A DNA stretch of 64,000 nt from Corynebacterium pseudopelargi (lineage in GTDB: Bacteria; Actinomycetota; Actinomycetes; Mycobacteriales; Mycobacteriaceae). A program made the position numbers and the translations under genes. The stretch is taken from NCBI RefSeq assembly GCF_003814005.1, contig NZ_CP033898.1:1364001-1428000 (forward strand). The letters run 5' to 3'. The notes under the pieces were generated by a model, which was not told where the DNA came from, searched no databases, and was given only the letters and a program-made list of their open reading frames with translations. Below are positions 17,003-27,728 of the stretch, one piece after another (position 1 is the first letter of the stretch; every line of letters starts with the position of its first letter).

Positions 17003-18793
17003 TTAGTTATTAAAGGCCTCTGGGCCTTCTTCACCGGCGCTTAAATCTGCCTCGTCTACGTCGTGGACTGCAGTGGTGCCCATGGCGTCTTCGATCATGG
17101 CAAGCAACCTGCGGCGGCGATCATTAAAGAAGGCCTCGGCGTTGGCGCTAAATAGTAGGTAGGGATCAAGCTGGTGGCTTGAAAGCACCTGATCAAATTC
17201 CTCATCATCCATCAGCGACTTGGATTGCACTCGATAGAGGTAGCGCGCCGGGGAGCTTTCTTCCACCATGACGTAGGTGCGCCGCCCCATGGGGGTGCGG
17301 TTGAGCACCGAGTGTGCAAGCACCGGGTCGATACCGTTTTCCTCGCACCAGCGAAGCGGGAAGATGGTGCGGAAATGCACGCCCATGGCGGGGGCTGTGT
17401 GCTGATCGATCACCGTGCCGGTGCGCCAATCCCTGGCCCCGAGCCCCTCGAGCAAGGCGTAGATGCCTTTATACAATCCGGAGTCTGGGCCGGCGGAAAG
17501 CAGGCGGGATTCTACAAAGCGTGCACCGCTGATAGAGGCAGGCAGTGCTTCGCGCTGGCCGCGAATCCATGCGGTGACTTCGTCTACGTCTTGGCCCATG
17601 CGGATGGTAAGCGCTGGGGAGCCGTAGAGTTCACCGAACACACCGCACCAGAACCAGCGATTGAGTCGATCCCAGGATTGCTTCTGCGTCATCACATGGG
17701 GATCTTCTGCGAGCAAGGCGATGATTGCCGCGAGCGGAACGAGCTGCTGGGTATAGGGCACCTGCGAGGTGGTGAGCATGCAGCGCTGGCGCATATAGTT
17801 CGCGGCTTCATGGAAGGCTGCGCGCACTTTCTTTGCCGCAGGCAGGTATTCGCGAAGCGAAAGCGCAAGCACGGCTTCGCGCTGGCCACTGGCATGGCCT
17901 TGCAAGGCGGTGACATAGAGTGCCACCGCGCTTAGGAAATCAGTTTTGGTGATGCCATCAAGCGCTGGGTATCGACGCAGCACCGATTCGGTAAGCGCCC
18001 AGTCGTCGTGGAGGCGGAAATCCGGATCTTCCGCAGCAAAGACGGCGGTGAGCAGTTCGAAGACGTCCATTTGCAAACCGTGCGCATTGGCTTGGGCAAA
18101 AATGGAGCCGATGCTGGCTTGTGCCGTTTCGCGGTCGAGGCGAGTCATCGGCACTGCGTAGCGCACCAGTGGACGAAGCACTGCGTTATGGAAGCGCTTG
18201 GTGCGCTCGCGTTGGCCTTCATCAGAGCGGCCGGCAAGATCAAAGAGCATGTCTGATCCGCGGTCGGTCAGCAGCGTGTGCACCGGGATGAGTCCGGCTT
18301 CGATGGCGGTGTCTTCGCTAATGGTCTCAGGCAAACCAACGGCGAAGTGTGATCGCACATGGCCGTGCTCGTCAACGGAAATGACGGCCTCGTCGGGCAT
18401 CACTTCGCTTTCCACGGCGCGGTTGATATCGACGAAGAAGCGTCGTTTAGCTTTCTTGTTGCGCAGATCCACAGACTCTACGAGTCCATCGCCGCGTAAG
18501 CACTGGTACAAGGTGGTGATGCGTTGCTGGCCGTCGAGCAGCAGCATGCCGGGAGCCACACCGGTATCCGGCGCACCCTGGATTGGGCGCGGGCGAAAGC
18601 GCATGGGCTCGTTGCGGGTATCCAGGGCCATCAGGGTGCCGATTGGATAGCCACGCAGCACCGTTACCAGCAGGGATCGAATGCGATCGACATCCCAGCG
18701 ATAGTCGCGCTGGAAGTCTGGAAGCTGCAGATCTCCTCGGTCGATGCGGTTGAAGATGTCAATGAGGTCGTAACTTGGAGTACTAAAACCCAT
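17003..18793 (-). CDS. DUF262 protein (GmrS-like N-domain) with degenerate HNH-like C-region
   Basis: 596 residues. The N-terminal DUF262 domain (ParB/sulfiredoxin-like fold) shows LPDFQRDYRWD (25-34) and LLDGQQRITTLY (85-96) with the D87-G-Q-Q-R motif used for nucleotide hydrolysis in GmrSD-type systems. The C-terminal region around 473-509 (HFRTIFPLRW ... LNRTPMGRRTYVM) aligns by eye with the HHIFP...N...TN blocks of DUF1524-type HNH nucleases, but the HH pair reads RT and the final TN reads TY. The nuclease site therefore looks lost while the NTPase-like motif is intact. Start ATG 18793: a TAGACT -10 overlaps the stop codon of the CDF gene 10 nt upstream and suggests a leaderless mRNA. Role unknown; relatives serve in phage restriction. 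Confidence 0.72.
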   Translation of the reverse strand: MGFSTPSYDLIDIFNRIDRGDLQLPDFQRDYRWDVDRIRSLLVTVLRGYPIGTLMALDTRNEPMRFRPRPIQGAPDTGVAPGMLLLDGQQRITTLYQCLRGDGLVESVDLRNKKAKRRFFVDINRAVESEVMPDEAVISVDEHGHVRSHFAVGLPETISEDTAIEAGLIPVHTLLTDRGSDMLFDLAGRSDEGQRERTKRFHNAVLRPLVRYAVPMTRLDRETAQASIGSIFAQANAHGLQMDVFELLTAVFAAEDPDFRLHDDWALTESVLRRYPALDGITKTDFLSAVALYVTALQGHASGQREAVLALSLREYLPAAKKVRAAFHEAANYMRQRCMLTTSQVPYTQQLVPLAAIIALLAEDPHVMTQKQSWDRLNRWFWCGVFGELYGSPALTIRMGQDVDEVTAWIRGQREALPASISGARFVESRLLSAGPDSGLYKGIYALLEGLGARDWRTGTVIDQHTAPAMGVHFRTIFPLRWCEENGIDPVLAHSVLNRTPMGRRTYVMVEESSPARYLYRVQSKSLMDDEEFDQVLSSHQLDPYLLFSANAEAFFNDRRRRLLAMIEDAMGTTAVHDVDEADLSAGEEGPEAFNN

Positions 18794-18803
18794 GGGGTTG
18801 AGT

Positions 18804-19691
18804 CTAGCTGTGATGGCAAACTTCCTCGTGGGCGCCGTGGCCGGAAACTTCGATTTGGATCGTGGAATGCCCCACACCGTGATGCTTCAATGCAGCTTGT
18901 GCTCGATCAAGAAGGTCACAATCGGTGGTGACTGGTGTTTCCACCACGAGGTGGCAGGTGGCCAAAATCTCAGCGCCGTCGAGGCTCCACACGTGAAGAT
19001 CGTGCACGGCGGTGACGCATTCTAGTGATTCGAGGCTTTGGCGAATCTCGTTAGTATCTACATTCGCAGGCACTCGTTCAAGCAATACGTTTAGGGCGTT
19101 CCACAGCAGTTGCATTGCTCGCGGCAGGATCAAGGCGGCGATGATCAGCGAGGCTACGGTATCGGCCCAGAACCAGCCGAAGGAAAGCATGAGGATCGAT
19201 GCGATGATCACGGCGATGGAGCCGAAGAGATCGACAAGCACGTGCAGGTAGGCGCCCTGGATGTTCATGCTGTGTTCGCGGTCGCGGTGCAGCACCAGTG
19301 CGCTGATGATGTTGGCAACCAGGCCGATGGTGCCGATGAGCAAGGTGGTGCTGGCGTTATTGACTGCCCCGTTGCTGAGGCGGTTGAATGCTTCGACCAC
19401 GATCCAGATTGACACTCCAGCCACCGTGACGGCGTTGAGCATCGCGGCGAAGACCTCAATGCGCTTATAGCCGTAGGTGGCTTTGGCGTTGGCGGCCTTG
19501 CTGGCCATGAGCGTGGCTACTAAGGCCACGACAAGGCCGGTGGAATCCGAGAGCATGTGCATTGCATCAGAGACCAAGGCCAAGGAGCCGGCGATGGCGC
19601 CTCCGATGAGCTCGACTAGGAAGATGCTGCCGGTAACGCCCAAGGCGATCAGCAATGAGCGAGTGCCGCGAGGTTCAGCGTGGGAGTGCAT
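18804..19691 (-). CDS. Cation diffusion facilitator, CzcD/ZitB-type metal exporter
   Basis: 295 residues, six predicted membrane segments and a cytosolic C-terminal domain. Metal-site residues in SLALVSDAMHMLSD (D and H of TM2) and YLHVLVDLFGS (H and D of TM5) fit a zinc-transporting CDF. The tail is rich in His (VGHSTIQIEVSGHGAHEEVCHHS). It likely exports Zn or similar ions against protons. The DUF262 gene follows after 10 nt. Confidence 0.88.
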   Translation of the reverse strand: MHSHAEPRGTRSLLIALGVTGSIFLVELIGGAIAGSLALVSDAMHMLSDSTGLVVALVATLMASKAANAKATYGYKRIEVFAAMLNAVTVAGVSIWIVVEAFNRLSNGAVNNASTTLLIGTIGLVANIISALVLHRDREHSMNIQGAYLHVLVDLFGSIAVIIASILMLSFGWFWADTVASLIIAALILPRAMQLLWNALNVLLERVPANVDTNEIRQSLESLECVTAVHDLHVWSLDGAEILATCHLVVETPVTTDCDLLDRAQAALKHHGVGHSTIQIEVSGHGAHEEVCHHS

Positions 19692-19775
19692 GGCGCACAG
19701 TGTAGCCAGAAACAGCGCTTATTGAAACCCTATTGAAAACCCTCCCCCGCCTCACTACCCCCACGACAGCAGAGC

Positions 19776-19824
19776 AAAAAGGCAACTGCCCCACACACCC
19801 AACTATCTGGGTATGCGGGGCAGT
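19776..19824 (-). terminator. Terminator of the ilvBNC operon
   Basis: Stem ACTGCCCC/GGGGCAGT (19785-19792 with 19817-19824) continued by an inner ACCCA/TGGGT stem, followed by TTTTTG on the minus strand. Confidence 0.85.
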
Positions 19825-19860
19825 GTTGATTGCGGTATTTCAGCCTCGCTTAGCCTGCGG

Positions 19861-20983
<1,123 letters not shown>

Positions 20984-21029
20984 TAATTTGTCTCATTTTG
21001 TGGGATTTTTAAGCTTTTCGACGGCCGCG

Positions 21030-21551
21030 TTAGCGGTTTCCGCTCGGCGCCATGGTTTTAGGCCCTCGCGAAAGCGCAATTTGACCAGAAGAGATCAACT
21101 CGCGAATACCAAAGGGTTCAAGCACATCCAAGAGGGCGCGCAGCTTGCCCTTCGTGCCCGTTGCCTCGATCACCACCGACTCCGGTGCCACATCCACCAC
21201 GCGGGCGCGGAAGATATTGGCAGCATCAACCACCTGCGGCCTGTTGGTGGCATCGGCAGATACCTTCACCATCATCAAACCGCGAGCCACCGTGGTGTCC
21301 TCGTCCAAGCGCACCACCTTTAACACCGGCACGAGCTTGTTTAATTGCTTGGTGATCTGCTCAATCGTGTTCTCATCAGCATCAGCAACGATGGTCAGGC
21401 GATTGATGCCTTTTTGCTCAGTAATGCCCGAGACGATCGAAACGAGGCTGAAGCCACGGCGCGAGAACATCGCGGCAACGCGCGAAATGATGCCGTCGGA
21501 GTCTTTGACCAGCACACTCAAAATGTGCCTGGAAATTTCAGTATTACTCAT
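21030..21551 (-). CDS. ilvN: Acetolactate synthase small (regulatory) subunit
   Basis: 173 residues. The N-terminal ACT domain (HILSVLVKDSDGIISRVAAMFSRRGF, residues about 9-34) binds valine and related effectors to feedback-inhibit IlvB; a second ACT-like domain follows (about 95-165). The start ATG 21551 lies 11 nt after the ilvB stop with AGGAGG-like sequence just upstream. The C-terminal tail SRGPKTMAPSGNR is polar. Confidence 0.96.
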   Translation of the reverse strand: MSNTEISRHILSVLVKDSDGIISRVAAMFSRRGFSLVSIVSGITEQKGINRLTIVADADENTIEQITKQLNKLVPVLKVVRLDEDTTVARGLMMVKVSADATNRPQVVDAANIFRARVVDVAPESVVIEATGTKGKLRALLDVLEPFGIRELISSGQIALSRGPKTMAPSGNR

Positions 21552-21562
21552 GACATATCCTC

Positions 21563-23455
21563 CTAGGCCTGCTCGTCGCGGCGCTCTAAGGCTTCTTCGA
21601 TGCCCTGGTCGACAGCCTCGTCGATATCGGAAAGTTCAACTGCAGCGGACTCTTCGTCGTCGAAAAGCGGGCGAAGATCCCTGGCGTATTCGATCTCGGA
21701 GTTGGAATTGCCCGCAGCCACCATCGGCCACACCTGGGCGTCTTGGCCAACGATGAAGTCGATCAGCACCGGACGATCATTGATCGAACGCGCCTTTTCA
21801 ATCGCCGGAATGATCTCCTCTTCCTTGGTCACGCGGATAGCAACGCAACCTTGGGCCTCGGCAAGGCCAACGAAATCCGGCAGGTAATGATCCTGCTCGC
21901 GCAGCTTGGTGTTGGAATAGTGCCCGCCATAGAACAGGGTCTGCCACTGGCGCACCATGCCCAAGTTGCCGTTATTAATCACAGCAACCTTGATGGGGAA
22001 ACCCTCAACGGTGCAGGTGGTCAGCTCCTGATTGGTCATCTGGAAGCAGCCATCGCCATCAATCGCCCACACCTCGGCATCGGGATCGCCAGCTTTTGCA
22101 CCCATGGCCGCAGGAACCGAATAACCCATGGTGCCCAAACCACCAGAGTTCAGCCACTTACGCGGTTGCTCAAAGTCAAGGAATTGCGCGCACCACATCT
22201 GGTGCTGGCCAACACCGGCACAGAACACCGCGTCTTTATCGGCATGCTTGGCAATCGCACGGATCACCGCCTGCGGCTCCAACATCCCGTCGTCGCTTTC
22301 ATCCCAACCGCGCGGGAACTTCTCTTTGAGGTTGTCCAAGTAGTGACGCCAACGGTCGATCTTGGGCTTGGGCAGCGCCAACTGCTTGGAGGTTTCAAGC
22401 AGCGCACGAAGCACCTCTGCCGCATCGCCCACGATGGGCACATCTGCGCTACGAATCTTGCCAATCTCCGCCGGATCAATATCGGCGTGAATCACCTTGG
22501 CATCAGGAGCGAAACTATCAACGGCACCGGTGACGCGATCATCAAAACGAGTACCGATAGCGATCAGCAAATCAGAGCGCTGCATCGAAGCCACCGCCGG
22601 CACCGTGCCATGCATACCAGGCATGCCCATGTGCAATTCATGAGAATCCGGGAAAGCACCAAGAGCCATCAGCGTGGTCACCACCGGCACACCGAGATAT
22701 TCAGCCAATTGGCGCAACTCTTCAGAAGCATTGGCCTTCACCACACCACCGCCGATATACAGCACCGGGCGCTTGGCCTCGGAAATCATGCGGGCAGCCT
22801 GTTCGATCGGGCGGTTGTGGGGGGTAAGCACGGGGCGATAACCGGGCAGATCAATCACCGGCGGCCATTGGAAATCCATCTCCATGGCCTGGATATCTTT
22901 AGGAATATCCACCAACACCGGACCAGGGCGGCCCGTGCTAGCCAGGTGGAAGGCCTCGGCAATCGCCTGCGGAATTTCCTCTGGGGAGGTGACCATGAAG
23001 TTGTGCTTAGTCACCGGCATGGTGATGCCGCGAACATCGGCTTCTTGGAACGCATCGGAACCAAGCAAGCTGCGGCCAACCTGGCCGGTAATGGCCACCA
23101 AGGGCACCGAGTCGAGATAGGCATCTGCGATTGGAGTAACCAAGTTGGTGGCACCAGGGCCGGAGGTTGCAATACACACACCAACCCGCCCGGTGACCTG
23201 CGCATAACCAGTAGCTGCATGCCCTGCGCCTTGCTCGTGACGCACGAGCACATGGCGTAGCTCCTCTGCGTCGTAGAGGGCGTCGTAGAGGGGAAGCACT
23301 GCGCCACCAGGTAGACCGAACACTGTGTCGGTGCCGAGTTCTTCTAGTGATCGCACCACAGCTTGCGCACCGGTCATGCGCTGGGGCTGCTGGGCCTTTC
23401 GACGCGCGGCGAGCATCGCCGGGCTAGGTGTTGTGGGCTTGTTTGGGGCTGCCAC
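21563..23455 (-). CDS. ilvB: Acetolactate synthase large subunit
   Basis: Thiamine-diphosphate enzyme that condenses pyruvate with pyruvate or 2-oxobutyrate. 630 residues. The catalytic glutamate E74 in [15 protein letters not shown], the FAD-linked middle domain, and the ThDP/Mg motif [14 protein letters not shown]...INN are present. GTG 23455 ([10 protein letters not shown]) is chosen because AAGGAG lies 9 nt before it; an open frame continues further up. The C-terminus has an acidic tail ([19 protein letters not shown]). First gene of ilvBNC, preceded by a leader peptide and attenuator. Confidence 0.97.
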   Translation of the reverse strand: MAAPNKPTTPSPAMLAARRKAQQPQRMTGAQAVVRSLEELGTDTVFGLPGGAVLPLYDALYDAEELRHVLVRHEQGAGHAATGYAQVTGRVGVCIATSGPGATNLVTPIADAYLDSVPLVAITGQVGRSLLGSDAFQEADVRGITMPVTKHNFMVTSPEEIPQAIAEAFHLASTGRPGPVLVDIPKDIQAMEMDFQWPPVIDLPGYRPVLTPHNRPIEQAARMISEAKRPVLYIGGGVVKANASEELRQLAEYLGVPVVTTLMALGAFPDSHELHMGMPGMHGTVPAVASMQRSDLLIAIGTRFDDRVTGAVDSFAPDAKVIHADIDPAEIGKIRSADVPIVGDAAEVLRALLETSKQLALPKPKIDRWRHYLDNLKEKFPRGWDESDDGMLEPQAVIRAIAKHADKDAVFCAGVGQHQMWCAQFLDFEQPRKWLNSGGLGTMGYSVPAAMGAKAGDPDAEVWAIDGDGCFQMTNQELTTCTVEGFPIKVAVINNGNLGMVRQWQTLFYGGHYSNTKLREQDHYLPDFVGLAEAQGCVAIRVTKEEEIIPAIEKARSINDRPVLIDFIVGQDAQVWPMVAAGNSNSEIEYARDLRPLFDDEESAAVELSDIDEAVDQGIEEALERRDEQA

Positions 23456-23537
23456 GACTTCAAGCTCCTTTTTCCATCTCAGTGCTACGGAGGTGTACCG
23501 CAACTTCGCAATCATCCCACCGGGTCAAACAACAAAA

Positions 23538-23565
23538 CCCTCGCTTCAGCTACTGCTGGCGAGGG
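23538..23565 (-). terminator. Attenuator terminator of ilvBNC
   Basis: Stem CCCTCGC/GCGAGGG (23559-23565 with 23538-23544) followed on the minus strand by TTTTGTTGTTTG, about 80 nt before the ilvB start. It lies between the leader peptide and ilvB, the place of a transcription attenuator. Confidence 0.85.
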
Positions 23566-23577
23566 CGTCTGACGTTA

Positions 23578-23627
23578 CGACTTGTAGGCCGCTACGGCAG
23601 GCGCCGCTCGGTAATTACTACAAGTCG
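23578..23627 (-). promoter_or_regulatory. Leader hairpin covering the ilv leader peptide codons
   Basis: A perfect 10-bp stem (CGACTTGTAG with CTACAAGTCG) encloses most of the leader ORF including its Val-Val-Ile codons and stop. Ribosome stalling at those codons would disrupt it. This fits the pause/anti-antiterminator hairpin of an attenuator; the alternative antiterminator pairing was not worked out. Confidence 0.75.
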
Positions 23628-23639
23628 AAGGATGTTCAC
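23592..23639 (-). CDS. ilvBNC leader peptide
   Basis: A 15-codon ORF starting at GTG: MNILRLVVITERRLP, with seven branched-chain residues (Ile, Leu, Leu, Val, Val, Ile, Leu), including the consecutive run Leu-Val-Val-Ile. A TAAAAT -10 box (23648-23653) ends 8 nt before the GTG, so the leader is probably translated from a leaderless mRNA. C. glutamicum has a similar leader upstream of ilvB. Too short for routine gene finders. Confidence 0.82.
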   Translation of the reverse strand: MNILRLVVITERRLP

Positions 23640-23835
23640 AGGGCGTTATTTTACACAGCAGACCACGGCAAACAGATTCTTCCCCCTGCTCCACCCCCGA
23701 AATGCCCCACAACGTCGAAAATGAGCTGCTTCACACTACCCCCGCACTATGCCCTAAATTTCACCTTGCGCCCCCTGCTTGAGATTGCTCACCCACCACG
23801 GAAGCAACCTCGCTTAGGTGTCTATAGTTGGGCGC

Positions 23836-25269
23836 ATGCCGTTTAGCTATCTTCTGCACAAATTCTGGATTTGGATGGTGGAGACTGGCTTTAACCTCGG
23901 TCTTCTTATCATCTTGGTTTTCCTCGTCCCACGCGCAGGCCGCCTTGCCATGCGCATTGTGGAAAGGAAGGTGATCGATCAAAACGATCGAGAATCCAAA
24001 ACCCACCTCGCCTTTGCAGGCGTAGCTGTCTATATTGCGCAGCTCATTGCCTACTTTGTCTTATTCGTCTTTATCCTGCAGCAGCTCGGCTTCTCACTGG
24101 CGGGTGCTGCCATTCCTGCCACCGCGGCCTCAGCCGCCATTGGTTTAGGCGCCCAGTCGATCATTGCCGACTTCCTCGCAGGCTTTTTCATCTTGAGCGA
24201 ACGCCAATTCGGCGTGGGCGACTGGGTGCGCTTTGAAGGTGGCGCAGCCACCGTTGAAGGCACCGTCATTCAGATCACCATGCGTGCTACCCGCATCCGC
24301 ACCCTGGCCGAAGACACCGTGATCGTGCCGAACTCCAAGGCCGGCGTATGCATTAACAGCTCAAATTATTGGTCGAAGGCCGTATGTAAAGTCTCGGTGC
24401 CGCTGCTTGGCTCCGATTCGATCTATCAGGCCATTGACCGTGCAGGAAAAGCTGCCCAAAAGGCCCTAAACCAACACGACGTGGCAGAAAAGGTCCTTGG
24501 CCAGCTCGACGTGCACCCCTCCTTGGACGTCACCCCACCAACCACCGTGGGCATGCCGTGGACTTCGGATATGCGCTTTGTAGTCCAGGTCCAGCCTGGC
24601 ACCCAGTGGTTTGTCGAGCGCGCAATCCGCACCGAGATCATTAATGAGTTCTGGCGCGAATACGGCTCAGCCCCCACACTGACTGGTGCGTTTGCCGAAG
24701 AGTTCCAAACAGCAGCCCCAGAAGCTTCGGAAAGCAACGAGACCGCCTCCACCACGCAGGATCACGCCCACGGCCACAGCGTGAAAAACTCCATCGAACG
24801 GATCGATCACCCCGAAGATCCGGCAGCGGAGGAAGAAGCACCGGCCACCTTGAACAAGCAAGACGATCCAGTGCACTACACCGGCTGGCGCAGGATCATT
24901 ACCGGCGGCGGCAAGACCAGGGTCTCTACCGCATTATTGCTGGGCGCTTTCGGCATATTGCTGGTACTCAAAGGTTTGACCTGGTCGCCGGATGATCAAA
25001 ACTACGACGGCACCGTTGGTTTGCTGGCTCCTGAGCGTTTTAGCACCTCCAGCACCAGCCCAACGCCGAGCGAGGCACCCGCCACCTCATACCCGCAGCA
25101 GCAACCCACCCAGCAGCAGCAAACTCAGCAACCCACTGCCACCTCACCGCAGCAACCAACTGGCGAGCCCACCACCACGGCCGAGCCAGAAGGCGGCGAG
25201 CAGGAGCGCGGCCAAAGCGAGCGCACCTCTGAGCGGGAGGGTGCCGAGGGCCTTTTCCCGCTGCGCTAG
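23836..25269 (+). CDS. mscCG: MscS-type channel with long C-terminal extension, MscCG-like
   Basis: 477 residues. TM1 about 14-33, TM2 about 62-83, TM3 about 88-120 with the Gly/Ala-rich pore helix (AAIPATAASAAIGLGAQSIIADFLAGFF), then the MscS beta domain with QFGVGDWVRFEG. A linker rich in acidic residues and His leads to a fourth hydrophobic segment (364-383, STALLLGAFGILLVLKGL) and an extracytoplasmic Gln/Pro/Thr tail. This four-TM layout and the position between ilvB and ilvD are those of C. glutamicum MscCG, the glutamate efflux channel. ATG 23836 is taken because TATAGT (23823-23828) ends 7 nt before it (leaderless). Shorter than the C. glutamicum protein (533 residues) mostly in the linker and tail. 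Confidence 0.9.
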   Translation: MPFSYLLHKFWIWMVETGFNLGLLIILVFLVPRAGRLAMRIVERKVIDQNDRESKTHLAFAGVAVYIAQLIAYFVLFVFILQQLGFSLAGAAIPATAASAAIGLGAQSIIADFLAGFFILSERQFGVGDWVRFEGGAATVEGTVIQITMRATRIRTLAEDTVIVPNSKAGVCINSSNYWSKAVCKVSVPLLGSDSIYQAIDRAGKAAQKALNQHDVAEKVLGQLDVHPSLDVTPPTTVGMPWTSDMRFVVQVQPGTQWFVERAIRTEIINEFWREYGSAPTLTGAFAEEFQTAAPEASESNETASTTQDHAHGHSVKNSIERIDHPEDPAAEEEAPATLNKQDDPVHYTGWRRIITGGGKTRVSTALLLGAFGILLVLKGLTWSPDDQNYDGTVGLLAPERFSTSSTSPTPSEAPATSYPQQQPTQQQQTQQPTATSPQQPTGEPTTTAEPEGGEQERGQSERTSEREGAEGLFPLR

Positions 25270-25281
25270 AATCTTTTGCTT

Positions 25282-25800
25282 ATGAGCCAGGAAACCTCAC
25301 CCCAGCTATTCCGTCCCGATCGCACCCATTTGCTCTCTGCAGGCATCATGATCTGCATTGTGCTGATCGGCATTAGTTATAACCCGCTGCTGCTGGGGTG
25401 GTTCTTGGTCTTTCCCCTTGTGTTTATCGCCTGGGTGTTAAAAGTAAAGACCGTGCTCAACGAGGACGGCATCAGCGCCCACTACCTATTTTCAAAGCCG
25501 AAATCTGCAAGCTGGGACTCCATCGCAGGTATTAGCTTCCGCGGATCAAAGGCCTTGGTAGAGCGCAAAGATGGCACGAGTTTTAGCCTTCCGGGTGTCT
25601 CATTTAGTAGTTTGCCTAAACTTGAAGAGGCTTCACGGGGTCGCATCCCTGACGCATTGACTGCCGGACGTCGCGCCGCCGATGAAAAGGTCGTGGTGGT
25701 GCACAAGGACGGCCGTCAGGTGATGATGACCCAAGAAGAATACGAACAGTATCAGGCACGCGCAGCAAAGCCTGGTCAAGCAGACTCCCCTAAGGAATAA
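25282..25800 (+). CDS. PH-domain-like membrane protein
   Basis: 172 residues. Two hydrophobic helices (about 20-60, [21 protein letters not shown] and [16 protein letters not shown]) followed by a small beta-rich domain of the bacterial PH type ([30 protein letters not shown]), typical of a conserved corynebacterial protein next to ilvD. The tail is charged. The start ATG 25282 follows a TAGAAT box that overlaps the mscCG stop codon, so it may have its own leaderless message or be read from mscCG. The stop is 2 nt before ilvD, so the two are cotranscribed. Function unknown. Confidence 0.8.
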   Translation: MSQETSPQLFRPDRTHLLSAGIMICIVLIGISYNPLLLGWFLVFPLVFIAWVLKVKTVLNEDGISAHYLFSKPKSASWDSIAGISFRGSKALVERKDGTSFSLPGVSFSSLPKLEEASRGRIPDALTAGRRAADEKVVVVHKDGRQVMMTQEEYEQYQARAAKPGQADSPKE

Positions 25801-25802
25801 CG

Positions 25803-27644
25803 ATGATCCCCCTTCGTTCACGCGTCACCACCGTTGGCCGCAATGCTTCGGGGGCTCGTGCCCTCTGGCGGGCAACCGGCACTAAGGAACATGAATTTGG
25901 CAAGCCAATCGTGGCGATTGTGAATTCATATACCCAATTCGTTCCAGGCCATGTGCACCTAAAAAACGTCGGCGACATCGTCGCAGACGCTGTGCGTGCA
26001 GCCGGTGGCGTACCAAAGGAATTCAATACCATTGCCGTTGACGACGGTATTGCCATGGGCCACGGCGGCATGCTGTATTCGCTTCCCTCGCGTGAAATCA
26101 TCGCAGACTCCGTGGAATACATGGTCAATGCCCACACCGCCGATGCCATGGTGTGCATTTCAAACTGCGACAAAATCACCCCCGGCATGCTCAACGCCGC
26201 GATGCGTTTGAATATCCCCGCAGTCTTCGTATCCGGCGGGCCGATGGAAGCCGGTAAGGCGGTCGTGGTGGACGGCGTGGCATCAACCCCCACCGACTTG
26301 ATCACCGCCATCACAGCGTCTGCCAACGACGCCATTAGCGATAATGACTTGGCCACCATCGAGGCCTCGGCCTGCCCCACCTGCGGATCCTGCTCCGGCA
26401 TGTTCACCGCCAATTCCATGAACTGCCTGACCGAGGCGCTAGGGCTTTCCCTACCCGGCAACGGCACCACCCTTGCCACCCACACCGCCCGCAAGCGTCT
26501 TTTTGAGCAAGCCGGCGAGCTGGTGGTGCGGCTGTGCGAGCGCTACTACGGCGAAGAAGACACATCGGTGTTGCCGCGCAACGTGGCCACCAAAGAGGCC
26601 TTCTTAAACGCCATGGCCTTGGATATGGCCATGGGTGGCTCCACGAACACCGTGCTGCACACGCTTGCAGCCGCCCAAGAAGGAGAGATTGATTTCGATC
26701 TTTCCGATATTGACGAGCTTTCCTACAGGATCCCCTGCATTTCTAAGGTTGCCCCCAATGGCAGCTACCACATTGAAGATGTCCACCGCGCCGGAGGCAT
26801 TCCGGCGATTTTGGGCGAGCTGCACCGCAAGGGTTTATTAGAAACCAATGTGCACTCCCTTGCCCACTCCAATGTGGATGAGTGGTTAGGCGAGTGGGAT
26901 ATTCGCGGCGGCAAGGCAAGCGATGAGGCCATCGAGCTCTTCCACGCCGCACCCGGTGGCGTGCGCACCACCGAGGCTTTTTCTCAATCCAACCGCTGGG
27001 AGTCACTGGATACCGATCAGGAACACGGCTGCATCCACTCTGTAGACCACGCGTTTAGCGAAGACGGCGGCTTGGTCATTCTGCGCGGCAACCTGGCACC
27101 AGATGGCGCCGTGGTGAAGTCGGCCGGCGTGGAAGAAGAGCTGTGGAAGTTCACCGGCCCTGCCCTGGTGTGCGAGAGCCAGGAAGAGGCAGTATCGAAG
27201 ATCCTGAATAAGGAAGTCTCCCCCGGCGATGTTGTGGTGATTCGTTATGAAGGCCCCTCGGGTGGTCCGGGCATGCAGGAGATGCTGCACCCCACGTCCT
27301 TCCTCAAAGGCGCTGGTTTGGGCAAAGCCTGTGCGCTGATTACCGATGGGCGTTTCTCCGGTGGCACCTCCGGGCTCTCTGTTGGCCACATGTCTCCAGA
27401 AGCCGCACACGGTGGACTCATTGGTGTGGTAGAAGATGGCGACCCGATCACGATTGATATTCACAACCGCGTGCTTTCGCTTGATCTCAGCGAAGAAGAG
27501 ATCAACCGCAGGGTCGAACGCATGCAGGCAAGCGAGCACCCCTGGACGCCCAAGGAGCGCCAACGCCCAGTAAGCAAGGCGCTGCGCGCATACGCAAAGA
27601 TGGCGACCTCAGCCGATAAGGGCGCGGTGCGCCAGGTGGATTAA
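25803..27644 (+). CDS. ilvD: Dihydroxy-acid dehydratase
   Basis: Dehydrates dihydroxyisovalerate and dihydroxymethylvalerate to the 2-keto acids. 613 residues. Cluster-binding cysteines C122 in [11 protein letters not shown] and C194 within [17 protein letters not shown]. At the position where [2Fe-2S] enzymes have an extra cysteine the sequence is QFVPGHVHL, as in the E. coli [4Fe-4S] type, so an oxygen-labile cluster is inferred. Catalytic-serine region [14 protein letters not shown] is intact. AAGGAA lies 5 nt before ATG 25803. It ends at a strong terminator. Confidence 0.97.
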   Translation: MIPLRSRVTTVGRNASGARALWRATGTKEHEFGKPIVAIVNSYTQFVPGHVHLKNVGDIVADAVRAAGGVPKEFNTIAVDDGIAMGHGGMLYSLPSREIIADSVEYMVNAHTADAMVCISNCDKITPGMLNAAMRLNIPAVFVSGGPMEAGKAVVVDGVASTPTDLITAITASANDAISDNDLATIEASACPTCGSCSGMFTANSMNCLTEALGLSLPGNGTTLATHTARKRLFEQAGELVVRLCERYYGEEDTSVLPRNVATKEAFLNAMALDMAMGGSTNTVLHTLAAAQEGEIDFDLSDIDELSYRIPCISKVAPNGSYHIEDVHRAGGIPAILGELHRKGLLETNVHSLAHSNVDEWLGEWDIRGGKASDEAIELFHAAPGGVRTTEAFSQSNRWESLDTDQEHGCIHSVDHAFSEDGGLVILRGNLAPDGAVVKSAGVEEELWKFTGPALVCESQEEAVSKILNKEVSPGDVVVIRYEGPSGGPGMQEMLHPTSFLKGAGLGKACALITDGRFSGGTSGLSVGHMSPEAAHGGLIGVVEDGDPITIDIHNRVLSLDLSEEEINRRVERMQASEHPWTPKERQRPVSKALRAYAKMATSADKGAVRQVD

Positions 27645-27656
27645 CAAGCTAGAAAA

Positions 27657-27717
27657 AACACTCCCCAAAAGCTGAAGACCGAGAAGATTCGGTGGCTTTT
27701 GGGGAGTGTTGCTTTTT
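27657..27717. terminator. Bidirectional terminator between ilvD and the DoxX-like gene
   Basis: A 16-bp perfect stem (AACACTCCCCAAAAGC with GCTTTTGGGGAGTGTT) and a 22-nt loop, flanked by A and T runs on both sides, so it can end ilvD (+) and the convergent DoxX-like gene (-). Confidence 0.92.
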
Positions 27718-27728
27718 GCGGTGATGCG

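Noticed and set aside
21743..23260. 505-codon plus-strand ORF antisense to ilvB
   Set aside because: No start signal, no family match, and ilvB is complete on the other strand; high GC creates long antisense frames.
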